From positions 248,001 through 312,000 of the forward strand of contig CANMQO010000004.1 of the NCBI GenBank assembly GCA_947500055.1: a stretch of DNA of 64,000 bases. Direction: 5' to 3'. This document shows positions 46,048 through 55,384 of the stretch, piece by piece. This DNA is from an uncultured Paracoccaceae bacterium. GTDB taxonomy: Bacteria; Pseudomonadota; Alphaproteobacteria; Rhodobacterales; Rhodobacteraceae. The translations under genes were made by a program, and so were the position numbers. A model generated the notes under the pieces. It saw only the letters and a list, made by a program, of their open reading frames with translations, made no database searches and had not been told where the DNA came from. The number at the start of each line of letters is the position of its first letter. Position 1 is the first letter of the stretch.

Positions 46048-47320
46048 CTTGTCCCGCTTTTATGTATATCATTGGGTTGACTGGCGCGCCCCCAACGCGA
46101 ACTTCGTAGTGTAGGTGTGGTCCGGTGGACCGTCCGGAATTGCCCATACCACCAATTCGGTCGTCACGCGAGACTCTTTGTCCAACAGTGACATCCATGG
46201 AGTTTAAGTGTGCGTATCTTGTCTCAATTCCGAACTCGTGACGGATTTTGATCAGCCTGCCGTAGCCGGATGACCAGCCTGCGTGGGTCACCACGCCATC
46301 GGCGGTGGCGTAGATTGGTGTTCCGATAGGGCCAGCGAAATCGGTGCCGGCATGCAATCGTCCCCACCGTTGGCCAAAGCCGGATGTGAAGCGGAAGTTG
46401 GACTTGACGGGGATTGTAAAGGGCGCCTTTTCGGCCGCAATCCGGTACAGGTTGATCCGGTCCATTGATGACAGAATGCTGTTTGCCCGCTCCGCATCAG
46501 GGTCAGGTGTCCCGCCGCGTGTCGAGAACTGTAACGGGGTGAGGGGGCCGCCTGTGCCGGAGTAGCCACGGCGTACCTGGCTGATCAGGTTGTCGGGGTT
46601 CATCCCGGCAGCCCGGAACATTTCGTCGAGTGGTTCGACCGAGACCAGCATTGCCTCTTCCAACTGGCGGAAAATCTGGTCGTTGCGTTCTTGCAGCAGA
46701 CGCAGTTCGAGTTCCATTTCCTGCGCGTGGTCGATGGCGAATTCCGCATCGGCGGCGATCATGTCACGTTCAGCGGCTGTTTCGGCCAGGGCATTGGCCA
46801 GCAAATCAACCGTACCAACCGCATCTTTACTGATGGCCGCGACGTCGGTGTCCTCACTTTCAGCAGCCAGATCAGCCAGTTGATCGCGCGCCTCTTCACG
46901 GGCTTTCATCGCATCCCGCAATGTTGCCTGAACAACCTCCATCCCGGTTTCAAGTTCACGGCGTTTTTCTTCGGTGGCGAGAAGTTCCGACTGCATGATC
47001 GAAATCTGCTGAAGGGCCGATGTGAAACGTTCCTGCGCGGCAACCGCTTCGCTGGCGCGTGCATCCCGCTCAGTCGACAGCGCGTTCAGCCGTTGTTCGT
47101 ATGTCATCTGGTCGCGTTGCGCCTGCGCCCGGAAGTTCCCGGCCCCGATGCTGTCCATCAACAGGATGGCGGTGGCAACGATTGTCCAGGCGACAACGAC
47201 AATACAGCCAGCCCAGGCAACAAGTTGCGTTTCGGATTTTAGCCGAATGAAACGCGTCTCCGTATCGGAGCGCAGAAATAGTCGTTTTTCGGGAAAAAAT
47301 CGTTCCAGAAAGCCATGCAT
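46037..47320 (-). CDS. M23 peptidoglycan endopeptidase with coiled coil
   Basis: 427 residues from the ATG at 47320. The cytoplasmic N-terminal tail (about 1-35) is followed by a membrane segment (LVAWAGCIVVVAWTIVATAI). The long periplasmic coiled coil spans about 70-210. The LytM domain holds the zinc ligands in LHAGTDFAGPIGTPIYA and GPHLHYEV, plus YGRLIKIRHEFGIETRYAHL. The cytoplasmic tail is where bactofilin could bind, given overlap with its gene. It trims peptidoglycan crosslinks. Confidence 0.92.
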   Translation of the reverse strand: MHGFLERFFPEKRLFLRSDTETRFIRLKSETQLVAWAGCIVVVAWTIVATAILLMDSIGAGNFRAQAQRDQMTYEQRLNALSTERDARASEAVAAQERFTSALQQISIMQSELLATEEKRRELETGMEVVQATLRDAMKAREEARDQLADLAAESEDTDVAAISKDAVGTVDLLANALAETAAERDMIAADAEFAIDHAQEMELELRLLQERNDQIFRQLEEAMLVSVEPLDEMFRAAGMNPDNLISQVRRGYSGTGGPLTPLQFSTRGGTPDPDAERANSILSSMDRINLYRIAAEKAPFTIPVKSNFRFTSGFGQRWGRLHAGTDFAGPIGTPIYATADGVVTHAGWSSGYGRLIKIRHEFGIETRYAHLNSMDVTVGQRVSRDDRIGGMGNSGRSTGPHLHYEVRVGGAPVNPMIYIKAGQDVF

Positions 47321-47505
47321 TTTTGTAGCCAGTCGTGATCGCACGATGCGTGTCCCGTCCCATCATTATCTCTTATTCCGGCCCCCCACCGGAACGTCCC
47401 CACTTGTTAGACACACAGGCCCGTTGCTGCAAGAATTTTGCGCCTGTTTTTGCCAGCCGCGCCGATCTGACGCGTTTTGCGCGGGCTTTTGCCTACATTT
47501 GGCGT

Positions 47506-48318
47506 CTATGTTCTGGTTTCACCGGCCAACGGCCAATAAAAATCGGGTGGAATTCCCGCCTCGGCCCGCTTTTCTTCGTTGAATGGCGGTTTTAGGTTTC
47601 CGTGAAAATACTTGCGCACCAGATCATGAAACACGCCCGTCGGGTCAAGATCGTGACGGCCACAAAGGAAGTGGAACCATTTGGATCCATAGGCCACATG
47701 ATGCACCTCCTCGGCATAGATCACCTCAAGCGCTGCGACGGCATCGTCCAGCTTGGCCTGTTTGAATATCTTGATCATGCCCGGCGTCACGTCGAGCCCG
47801 CGCGCTTCCAGCACCATGGGTACCACGGCCAATCGTCCCATCAGATCGTCAACTGTGTCTTCGGCCGCCCGCCACATGCCTGCATGGGCCGGGAGCGCGC
47901 CATAGTGGCTGCCCAACGCTTCAAGACAGTCGCACATCAGGTTGAAATGCTTCGATTCTTCATCTGCAGCCTTGACCCAGTCATCATAGAACCCAAGCGG
48001 CAGTATTGTGTCGGTGAACCGGGCAATAATGTCCCAGTGAAGGTCAACGGCGTTCAATTCGATATGCGCCACCGCGTGCAAAAGCGCGATGCGCCCGGCC
48101 TCTGTCCCCGGTTTGCGCTGTGGGACATCGCGCGGGTTGCGTAATTCGGGTTCTGTGGGGCGCGCAGGGTATAAGGGCGGCGCGGCCTGTCCAACGTCGA
48201 CGGCCTCACCATTGCTGCGGGCCGCCTGCCATTGGGCGGCATATTTGCGCGAAAGCGCTGTCTTTTCGCGGCCATTGGCGGTGTTCAGCACCGCGACGGC
48301 CATCTCTGCCAGCGTCAC
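47506..48318 (-). CDS. DUF455 ferritin-like protein
   Basis: 270 residues from a GTG whose bases overlap the bcp stop (GTGA); an ATG five codons on is an alternative. The four-helix diiron-type ligands are HIELNAVDLHWD, DEESKHFNL and YAEEVHHVAYG. DUF455 proteins are ferritin-like; some act in tRNA-modifying or oxygen-linked chemistry, but the reaction here is unknown. It is coupled to a peroxiredoxin. Confidence 0.88.
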   Translation of the reverse strand: MTLAEMAVAVLNTANGREKTALSRKYAAQWQAARSNGEAVDVGQAAPPLYPARPTEPELRNPRDVPQRKPGTEAGRIALLHAVAHIELNAVDLHWDIIARFTDTILPLGFYDDWVKAADEESKHFNLMCDCLEALGSHYGALPAHAGMWRAAEDTVDDLMGRLAVVPMVLEARGLDVTPGMIKIFKQAKLDDAVAALEVIYAEEVHHVAYGSKWFHFLCGRHDLDPTGVFHDLVRKYFHGNLKPPFNEEKRAEAGIPPDFYWPLAGETRT

Positions 48319-48782
48319 AGGCTGCGGACCGCATCAAGAACGGCTTCTACATGGCCCGGCACTTTGACCTTGCGCCAGATTTGCGCGATCTTGCCATCCG
48401 CCCCGATCAGGAATGTCGCCCGTTCGATGCCCATATGGGTTTTGCCATACATCTTCTTTTCCACCCAGACGCCGTAGCGTTCGCAAACGTCGCCTTCCTC
48501 ATCTGACAAAAGCGCGATTTTCAGATCGTGCTTCGCGGCAAACTTGTCGTGTTTTTTCACACTGTCCTTCGATATCCCGAGGATCACAGTGTTCAGCGCA
48601 TCAAAGGTGGCAAGATTTTCGGTAAAGCCGATCGCCTCTTTGGTGCAGCCGGACGTGTCGTCGCGCGGGTAGAAGTAGACGACAACATTCTTCCCGGCGA
48701 AATCCGATAGATCGACCTGATCACCGCCATCGCGGGGCAGGCTGATGGCGGGGGCGGTATCGCCGACGGTTGGGTTTGTCAT
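48315..48782 (-). CDS. bcp: Thiol peroxidase, BCP/PrxQ type
   Basis: 155 residues. The peroxidatic cysteine is C46 in PRDDTSGCTKEAIGF. The second cysteine five residues on, present in E. coli Bcp, is replaced here; C100 may serve as resolving cysteine. The active site Pro and Thr are kept (YFYPRDDTSGC). It reduces hydroperoxides with thioredoxin in the cytoplasm. It overlaps DUF455 by four bases and is divergent from the AsmA-like gene. Confidence 0.93.
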   Translation of the reverse strand: MTNPTVGDTAPAISLPRDGGDQVDLSDFAGKNVVVYFYPRDDTSGCTKEAIGFTENLATFDALNTVILGISKDSVKKHDKFAAKHDLKIALLSDEEGDVCERYGVWVEKKMYGKTHMGIERATFLIGADGKIAQIWRKVKVPGHVEAVLDAVRSL

Positions 48783-48871
48783 CTGGGCATCCTTTTGCAG
48801 ATTTGCACTTTACCGGTTTTGTTTTAGTCCGGCACGCGCAAAGATAAAGGGGGCCAATTGGTGGAGCCTGC

Positions 48872-51800
48872 GTGACAGAGCCAGTGAAAACACAAACGCC
48901 GGAGCCGGAGACACCGGACCACGCGCAGCCAAAACCGAAACGGCGTCGCTGGATGTTCTGGTTGCGGGCGGTCTGGATCATCTGTCTGTCGCCGATTGTC
49001 TTTGCAGCAGTCGCTGCCATTATGCTGATCGAACGGGATATCAGCGCCCCAAGCTGGATCGTGAACAGGGTGGAAGCACGGGCGGCCGAATTGTTGAACG
49101 GCGGTGATTTGCAGTTTGGGGCCATTTCGCTGTTCATTGCCCGCGATCTGCACCCGACGGTTCGTTTGCATGATGTTGAGCTGCGGGATGCCGATGACGC
49201 GTTGCTGGCCCGGATTCCCGTTGCAGAAGGACTTATGTCACCACGCGGATTGATCTTGCGTCAGGAAGTGCTGATGCAGGACATCCATCTGAGCGGTGCG
49301 CAGATCAATCTACGTCGGGCACCAGACGGGTCCGTTGCCGTCGCATTTGAGCAGGGCGCGCAGGACGTCCGGGAGGCGCGGTCGTTGCCGGAGTTGCTGG
49401 ATCAGATTGATACATTCTTTGAACAGCCCTTATTAGAGGCGCTGGAAACGGTGCGCGCCGATGGTGTGATCGTCAATTTTGACGATGCCCGCGCGCAACG
49501 GAGCTGGATCGTTGACGGGGGGGGGCTCACACTTGATTTGCGTGAGGGTGAAACGGCTTTGCGCGGGAATTTCTCTTTGCTGTCGGGCCGTGCTGCTGTC
49601 ACCTCCGTCAACCTGTCGTACACAAGCCCGCGCGGTCGTCGCACAGCGCAGGTTGCTCTGAATATTGATGATGCGGTTGCCAGCGATATTGCCACCCAAT
49701 CCGCTGGCCTGGCCTGGCTGGCGGATGTCGATGCCCCGCTTTCGGCGGCGTTACGCACAGCGCTGGATGAAGATGGCGCCTTGGGGCCGTTAAATGCCAC
49801 CTTGTCAATCGGTCAAGGCGTCTTGCAGCCCAACCCGGCCACAAGTCCCGTCACCTTTGAGGCGGCGAAGGCCTATCTGACATACGATCCTGCCCGCGAT
49901 CGCATTTCATTCGATCAGATTGAACTCCTGTCGGAATGGGGTCGGATGAACGCGACGGGTGACGCATATTTGCGCGAGATCCGGGACGGGTTACCCCAGG
50001 CCTTGCTGGGCCAATTTCAACTGACCGACATCAATCTAAACCCAGCAGAAACCTATGAGGTTCCCCTGCAGCTTGAGCGGGCAAATCTTGATTTTCGCCT
50101 GCGATTTGCTCCGTTTTCTGTGGAAGTGGGGCAGGCCGTCGTCATGGACGGAGACACAAGACTGATCGCAAACGGTGATGTGCGCGCAACGGATGCCGGC
50201 TGGCAAATCGCGGTTGATGCCGCATTTGACCAGATCACGCCAGAGCGCTTCGTCAGATTTTGGCCCGCAGATGTAAAGCCAAGGACGCGCGGCTGGATCG
50301 CCAATAACCTGACCCAAGGCAAGTTGCTGGATGCCGAGGCTGCATTGCGTATTCAGCCGGAATTGCCCAGCCGCTTTGCGGCAGAGTTTGAATTTTCCGG
50401 ATCGCAAATCCGCTTCATGCGTAGCATGCCACAGATCACAGATGGTGCAGGGAGCGTTTCGATTTACGATAACGCGCTGACGGTTAGTCTTGATGAGGGC
50501 ATTGCGGCCCCTCCTGAAGGCGGTTTGATGCAACTTGCCGGATCCAGTTTCAAGATCCTACAACTTGCCGGGCCTGTCCCGCAAGCGGTGCTGGATTTAC
50601 GCATCTCCAGCTCTGCCACCGCGATCATGTCGGTTTTGAACCAACCTCCTTTTGCATTTCTCGACAAGGCCAACATCTCGGTGACATTGATAGACGGGCG
50701 CGCGATATTGGCGGGCGCTTTTTCCTTTCCTTTAAAACCCGTTGTGCCGCCGGATGCCGTGAAATTCGACGTCGGCGTTGATTTGACCGCTATGCGCAGT
50801 GACACGCTGATCCCGGATCGGCGGATCGCATCGCCGCGCGTTCGGGTGACGGCGGACCCCGAAGGGATTGCGGTTGCCGGTCCCGTTCTTGTTGGTGCCG
50901 TGCCCGCCAACATTACCTGGGAGAAGCAGTTCGATTCCGCCCTTGCCGGGCAAAGCCAGTTGCGCGGAGATGTGGAATTGTCGCCGCGGTTTTTTGAGGA
51001 GTTTGGCATCGGGCTGCCGCCCGGCATGGTTTCGGGTCGTGGCCGCGCCGATCTGGCAATTGACCTGCAAAGCGGAGCGCCGCCGCGTTTGCGCCTGATC
51101 TCGGATCTGCGTGGGGTGCAGCTGGCATTGCCTGCGGTCGGCTGGTCCAAATCGCCGAATGCGGCGGGTGAACTGGTTGTGGAGGGCACATTGGGTGCGG
51201 TGCCCGAAATCTCGGATTTACATATCAGTGGCAATGGGTTGCGTGCCCAGGGGCGTATCACGCTGACCCCCGACCGGCAGTTGCAGGCCGCCACGTTTAG
51301 CCAGATCAGCCTTGATGACTGGCTTGATACCGCGATCACTTTGCGCGGACAAGGGACGGGGAACCCGGTTGCTGTGGCACTTGATGGCGGCACGATTGAT
51401 CTGCGCAGTGCCCGTTTTGGCGCGGGCGGTGGGAATGGCGGCCCGATTTCGATTGCTCTGGACCGTCTGCAAGTAGCGGAAGGTATTGCGCTGACGGGGT
51501 TCGCGGGGGAATTCAACAGTACTGGAGGGTTCTCGGGACAGTTCCGCGCCTCTGTCAATGGTGGTCCGATTGTGCAGGGGGCGGTGGCACCTCGCGACGG
51601 TCGCTCTGCGGTGCGCATTCGTAGCGATGATGCTGGTGGGGTGGCACGTGCTGCGGGATTCCTAAGGGGGGGCGTTGGCGGGTCACTTGATCTGACCCTG
51701 TTGCCCGCAGGTGGGGCAGGCACGTTTGATGGCACGCTTGCCGTGCGTGACCTGCGCCTGCGCGATGCCCCTGCAATGGCTGCCCTTCTGGACGCGATCA

Positions 51801-52177
51801 GTGTTGTGGGCCTTTTGCAGCAATTGGACGGTCAGGGCTTATCCTTTGACGCGGTAGATGCCCGGTTCCGGCTGAGCCCGCAGCAGGTGACGATTGCGCA
51901 ATCCAGTGCCGTCGGGCCGGGGCTTGGCATTTCGGTGGATGGCATCTACACGCTGGCCAATAAGCAACTGGATTTGCAGGGCGTTGTGTCACCTTTCTAT
52001 CTTGTCAACAGCATCGGTTCGATCCTGACCCGCAGGGGTGAGGGGTTGATCGGCTTCAATTTCAATATTGGCGGGACGGCGGATGCCCCGCGGGTAAGTG
52101 TGAACCCGTTTTCGGCGCTGACACCGGGCATGTTCCGGGAGATTTTTCGCAGACCGCCACCGGTATTGAACCAATGA
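48872..52177 (+). CDS. Large AsmA-like / YhdP-type DUF3971 membrane-anchored protein
   Basis: 1101 residues from a GTG with GGAG upstream. A Pro-rich cytoplasmic tail (about 1-28) precedes a membrane anchor ([20 protein letters not shown]). The rest is a long periplasmic beta-rich protein of AsmA/bridge-like lipid transfer type, with repeated beta-groove segments and a C-terminal AsmA_2-like region ([26 protein letters not shown]). Relatives carry phospholipids to the outer membrane. It is translationally coupled to queA by an ATGA overlap. Confidence 0.85.
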   Translation: MTEPVKTQTPEPETPDHAQPKPKRRRWMFWLRAVWIICLSPIVFAAVAAIMLIERDISAPSWIVNRVEARAAELLNGGDLQFGAISLFIARDLHPTVRLHDVELRDADDALLARIPVAEGLMSPRGLILRQEVLMQDIHLSGAQINLRRAPDGSVAVAFEQGAQDVREARSLPELLDQIDTFFEQPLLEALETVRADGVIVNFDDARAQRSWIVDGGGLTLDLREGETALRGNFSLLSGRAAVTSVNLSYTSPRGRRTAQVALNIDDAVASDIATQSAGLAWLADVDAPLSAALRTALDEDGALGPLNATLSIGQGVLQPNPATSPVTFEAAKAYLTYDPARDRISFDQIELLSEWGRMNATGDAYLREIRDGLPQALLGQFQLTDINLNPAETYEVPLQLERANLDFRLRFAPFSVEVGQAVVMDGDTRLIANGDVRATDAGWQIAVDAAFDQITPERFVRFWPADVKPRTRGWIANNLTQGKLLDAEAALRIQPELPSRFAAEFEFSGSQIRFMRSMPQITDGAGSVSIYDNALTVSLDEGIAAPPEGGLMQLAGSSFKILQLAGPVPQAVLDLRISSSATAIMSVLNQPPFAFLDKANISVTLIDGRAILAGAFSFPLKPVVPPDAVKFDVGVDLTAMRSDTLIPDRRIASPRVRVTADPEGIAVAGPVLVGAVPANITWEKQFDSALAGQSQLRGDVELSPRFFEEFGIGLPPGMVSGRGRADLAIDLQSGAPPRLRLISDLRGVQLALPAVGWSKSPNAAGELVVEGTLGAVPEISDLHISGNGLRAQGRITLTPDRQLQAATFSQISLDDWLDTAITLRGQGTGNPVAVALDGGTIDLRSARFGAGGGNGGPISIALDRLQVAEGIALTGFAGEFNSTGGFSGQFRASVNGGPIVQGAVAPRDGRSAVRIRSDDAGGVARAAGFLRGGVGGSLDLTLLPAGGAGTFDGTLAVRDLRLRDAPAMAALLDAISVVGLLQQLDGQGLSFDAVDARFRLSPQQVTIAQSSAVGPGLGISVDGIYTLANKQLDLQGVVSPFYLVNSIGSILTRRGEGLIGFNFNIGGTADAPRVSVNPFSALTPGMFREIFRRPPPVLNQ

Positions 52178-53226
52178 AGCTAAGCGAATTCGACTTTGAC
52201 CTGCCGGACAGGTTGATTGCGACGCGCCCTGCGCGCCCCCCGTCATCGGCGAAATTGCTACTGGCTGAGGGCGGTGCCATTGCCGACCGTATCGTCAACG
52301 AACTGCCACAGATCTTGCGCCCCGGGGATCGGCTGGTTTTGAATGACACAAAGGTCATTCCTGCGCGTCTTTCCGGCATGCGTCACAGAAGTGGCGATGC
52401 AGGCCAGACCGCCGCCCGGATCGAGGTGACACTGTTGGAGCCACAGCCTGATGGCACATGGGCTGCATTGGTCAAGCCGCTGAAAAAAGTGCGCGACGAA
52501 GAGGTGATTGTGTTTTCCGATGCCCTGTCGGCAGCGGTCGTCAGCCGCGCGGACGGGCAGGCCAAGCTGCGGTTTAACCTCACGGGCGATGACTTTGATG
52601 CGGCCCTTGCGGATGTCGGGGCGATGCCGCTACCGCCCTATATCGCCGCCAAGCGTCCGGCAGATGCTGCCGATAAGGATGACTACCAGACCTACTGGGC
52701 GCGTCATTCCGGTGCGGTTGCAGCCCCCACCGCTTCACTTCATTTTGATGGGCCTTTGTTGGCCGCACTCAGGGCCAGAGGTGTTCTGTTCACGCATGTG
52801 ACATTGCATGTGGGCGCAGGTACCTTCCTGCCGGTGAAGGTTGACGATATCAGCGCCCACAAGATGCATGCCGAATGGGGCGAGGTGACATCGCAGGCGG
52901 CGGACGAGATCAACGCATCCAAAGCTGCGGGCGGCCGGATTATCCCCGTCGGCACAACCGCGTTACGGCTGATCGAAAGTGCTGCAAGCGCCGGTCAGGT
53001 TGCGCCCTGGCGTGGGCCAACGGATATTTTCATCACGCCCGGATTTGACTTTCAGATCGCCGATGGGCTGATGACGAATTTCCATTTGCCAAAATCCACA
53101 TTGATGATGCTGGTTTCCGCATTGATGGGCGTCGAGACGATCCGTGAGATCTATGCCCACGCAATCGAACACGATTATCGCTTCTTTTCATACGGCGATA
53201 GTTCGCTTTTGCTTCCGCATCCATGA
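52174..53226 (+). CDS. queA: S-adenosylmethionine:tRNA ribosyltransferase-isomerase
   Basis: 350 residues. It forms epoxyqueuosine on preQ1-tRNA. It begins [20 protein letters not shown], with [23 protein letters not shown] and [20 protein letters not shown] overlaps the AsmA-like stop. tgt is 29 kb upstream rather than next door, as often is the case elsewhere. Confidence 0.95.
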   Translation: MKLSEFDFDLPDRLIATRPARPPSSAKLLLAEGGAIADRIVNELPQILRPGDRLVLNDTKVIPARLSGMRHRSGDAGQTAARIEVTLLEPQPDGTWAALVKPLKKVRDEEVIVFSDALSAAVVSRADGQAKLRFNLTGDDFDAALADVGAMPLPPYIAAKRPADAADKDDYQTYWARHSGAVAAPTASLHFDGPLLAALRARGVLFTHVTLHVGAGTFLPVKVDDISAHKMHAEWGEVTSQAADEINASKAAGGRIIPVGTTALRLIESAASAGQVAPWRGPTDIFITPGFDFQIADGLMTNFHLPKSTLMMLVSALMGVETIREIYAHAIEHDYRFFSYGDSSLLLPHP

Positions 53227-53237
53227 CGCGATATCGT

Positions 53238-53256
53238 GCCCTGCGACGCGCAGGGC
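53238..53256 (+). terminator. Hairpin after queA, possible terminator
   Basis: Perfect 8-bp stem GCCCTGCG / CGCAGGGC with a 3-nt loop, 12 bases after the queA stop. No T-run follows. Confidence 0.35.
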
Positions 53257-53304
53257 GCGAACAGGCGCGACTGCGTCGCATTCCTGTGATGATTTCGTAA
53301 GAGA

Positions 53305-53314
53305 ATCATGTGAT
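53305..53314. promoter_or_regulatory. ATCATGTGAT motif upstream of the MFS gene
   Basis: An imperfect palindrome 35 bases before the MFS start. The same 10-mer recurs at 54635-54644, 26 bases before the DUF924 start. Confidence 0.25.
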
Positions 53315-53348
53315 AGGGCGGTTCTTGCAGCCGATGAAAGGGCGCGGA

Positions 53349-54623
53349 ATGTTTCAGGTTTTTGCTGGCTCCTGGGCCCTGTTTCTGGGTATGTTCATGC
53401 TGATGATCGGCAATGGCCTGCAAGGTACCTTGCTGGGCCTGCGCGGCGAGGTTGAAGGCTTCAGCACACTCAGCCTGTCGATCGTAATGTCCGGTTATTT
53501 TCTGGGTTTCCTGTTCAGCTCTCGCTACACGCCGGAATTGATCCGCCGTGTCGGCCATGTGCGCGTTTTTGCGGCACTCGGCTCGACCATTTCTGCCGTG
53601 CTTATCCTTTATCCGGTGTTGGTAGAACCATGGGCCTGGACAATCGGTCGGGTGGTGATCGGTTTTTGCTTTTGTGGGGTCTATGTGACCGCCGAAAGCT
53701 GGCTGAATGACTCATCTGAGAATGAAACCCGCGGCAAGGCCCTATCCCTATATATGATCGTGCAGATGGCGGGCATTGTCGTTGCGCAATTTATCCTTAG
53801 CCAGGGTGATGTGTCGGGCTTTGCATTGTTTATCATCCCTTCGGTGCTGGTCTCACTCGCATTTGCGCCGATTTTGCTTTCGGTCAGACCGACGCCAGCC
53901 TTTGAATCAACCAAACCGATGACGATTAAGGAAGTGATCGCAGCCTCGCCCCTCGCCTGTTTCGGCATGTTCATGCTGGGGGGCGTATTCGCAGCCCAGT
54001 TCGGCATGTCTGCCGTCTATGGGAACCGGGTTGGTCTAAGTGTCGGCGAAATCTCGCTTTTTGTGTCATCCATCTATGTGGCTGCATTGGTGCTGCAATA
54101 CCCGATCGGCTGGTTGTCTGACCGCGTGGATCGGCGGTTGGTCATTATCTGGGTGTCGATGCTGGGTGGTTTGGGGTCGCTGATCGCATTCCTGATCCCG
54201 GGAAATTACACACTGATTCTTGTCAGTGGCGCGATTGTCGGGGGAACATCCAACCCGCTTTATGCCCTGTTGATCGCCTATACCAACGATTATCTGGAAC
54301 GCGAGGACATGGCTGCGGCCTCTGGTGGGTTGTTGTTTATCAACGGGTTAGGCGCGATCATGGGACCATTGATCGTCGGTTGGATGATGGATCGTATCGG
54401 TGCCAATGGTTTTTGGTTGTTCACTGCCACGCTTATGTTTGCGGTCGCCTTCTACGGGCTGTATCGCTCGACCCGGCGTAGCCGCAGCGCAATGGATACT
54501 GAAACCGTGCCTTATGCGGCCGTTTCTGCCTCCTCGACCCCAATCCTGGCTGAGGTAGCCCAAGAGGTTTATATCGAAGCTGAAGAAGAGGTTGCGGCCG
54601 AAGAGACCGTTCAACCACTGTGA
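53349..54623 (+). CDS. MFS transporter (YcaD-like)
   Basis: 424 residues from the ATG at 53349; a GTG 13 codons earlier is possible. Twelve membrane segments are visible. MFS marks are GNGLQGTLLGLRG and the loop YFLGFLFSSRYTPELIRRVGHVRVF. The second half carries GWLSDRVDRRLVII. The acidic tail of about 45 residues (EEEVAAEETVQPL) is unusual and cytoplasmic. The substrate is unknown; relatives are annotated only as YcaD-type carriers. Confidence 0.88.
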   Translation: MFQVFAGSWALFLGMFMLMIGNGLQGTLLGLRGEVEGFSTLSLSIVMSGYFLGFLFSSRYTPELIRRVGHVRVFAALGSTISAVLILYPVLVEPWAWTIGRVVIGFCFCGVYVTAESWLNDSSENETRGKALSLYMIVQMAGIVVAQFILSQGDVSGFALFIIPSVLVSLAFAPILLSVRPTPAFESTKPMTIKEVIAASPLACFGMFMLGGVFAAQFGMSAVYGNRVGLSVGEISLFVSSIYVAALVLQYPIGWLSDRVDRRLVIIWVSMLGGLGSLIAFLIPGNYTLILVSGAIVGGTSNPLYALLIAYTNDYLEREDMAAASGGLLFINGLGAIMGPLIVGWMMDRIGANGFWLFTATLMFAVAFYGLYRSTRRSRSAMDTETVPYAAVSASSTPILAEVAQEVYIEAEEEVAAEETVQPL

Positions 54624-54634
54624 CACATGGAAAG

Positions 54635-54644
54635 ATCATGTGAT
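54635..54644. promoter_or_regulatory. ATCATGTGAT motif upstream of DUF924
   Basis: A copy of the 10-mer at 53305, here flanked as GATCATGTGATC. Confidence 0.25.
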
Positions 54645-54669
54645 CACAGTCATGCAGGAAGGCCTTGTC

Positions 54670-55314
54670 ATGGCGGCCTTTCTCTGTTTCGGTGACGTAG
54701 GGGCACGGGCGAGTGAGGAGTGTGGTGCTGTGGTAACCGCAGATGATGTTCTGGCCTTCTGGCTGGATGAGTGTAACCCTTCTGATTGGTATAAATCCGA
54801 TCCAGGCTTTGATACAAAAATCCGCGATAAATTCGCTGAAACCTGGCAATCTGCCCGCAGTGGGTTGCTGCGCGATTGGCTGACCCATGCATCAGGCACA
54901 TTGGCATTTATCATTCTGACCGACCAATTTCCACGTAACATGTTCCGCGATGACGCCAAGGCGTTTGCAACGGATAAATGTGCATTGGCTGCGGCCAAAA
55001 TGGCAATCGACCGCAGTTGGGACATGAAGATCGCTGAGCCTGCAAGGCAGTTTTTCTACCTGCCGCTGATGCATTCTGAAAATCTGTGTGATCAGGATCG
55101 TGCTGTTCGTCTAATTCATACACGCATGCCTGATCATGGCACCGGCAATGTTGAACACGCGCGCGCGCACCGGAAGGTGATCCGGGACTTCGGCCGGTTT
55201 CCCTATCGGAACAAGGTCTTGGGCCGTAAAACCAGCCCATCGGAGCAAGCCTTTCTGGATGAAGGTGGATACGGCGCGGCTATTCGCGCGATTCAAAGCG
55301 AAAGCGCCCCTTAA
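54670..55314 (+). CDS. DUF924 family protein
   Basis: 214 residues from the ATG at 54670 with AGGAAGG upstream; an ATG six codons earlier is possible. The family marks are DDVLAFWLDECNPSDWY, FIILTDQFPRNMFR and RQFFYLPLMHSE, ending in FPYRNKVLGR. The fold is TPR-like helical. The function is unknown. It lies 46 bp after the MFS stop. Confidence 0.88.
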   Translation: MAAFLCFGDVGARASEECGAVVTADDVLAFWLDECNPSDWYKSDPGFDTKIRDKFAETWQSARSGLLRDWLTHASGTLAFIILTDQFPRNMFRDDAKAFATDKCALAAAKMAIDRSWDMKIAEPARQFFYLPLMHSENLCDQDRAVRLIHTRMPDHGTGNVEHARAHRKVIRDFGRFPYRNKVLGRKTSPSEQAFLDEGGYGAAIRAIQSESAP

Positions 55315-55384
55315 AACACAAGGCTCCTGTTAAGGGATTATTGTGATCCTGCTGGCATACGCATCTGCGTCGGAGGAGTTGTGG

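Noticed and set aside
50464..51735. 423-codon minus-strand frame inside the AsmA-like gene
   Set aside because: Pro/Arg/Ser-rich antisense shadow with no motif.
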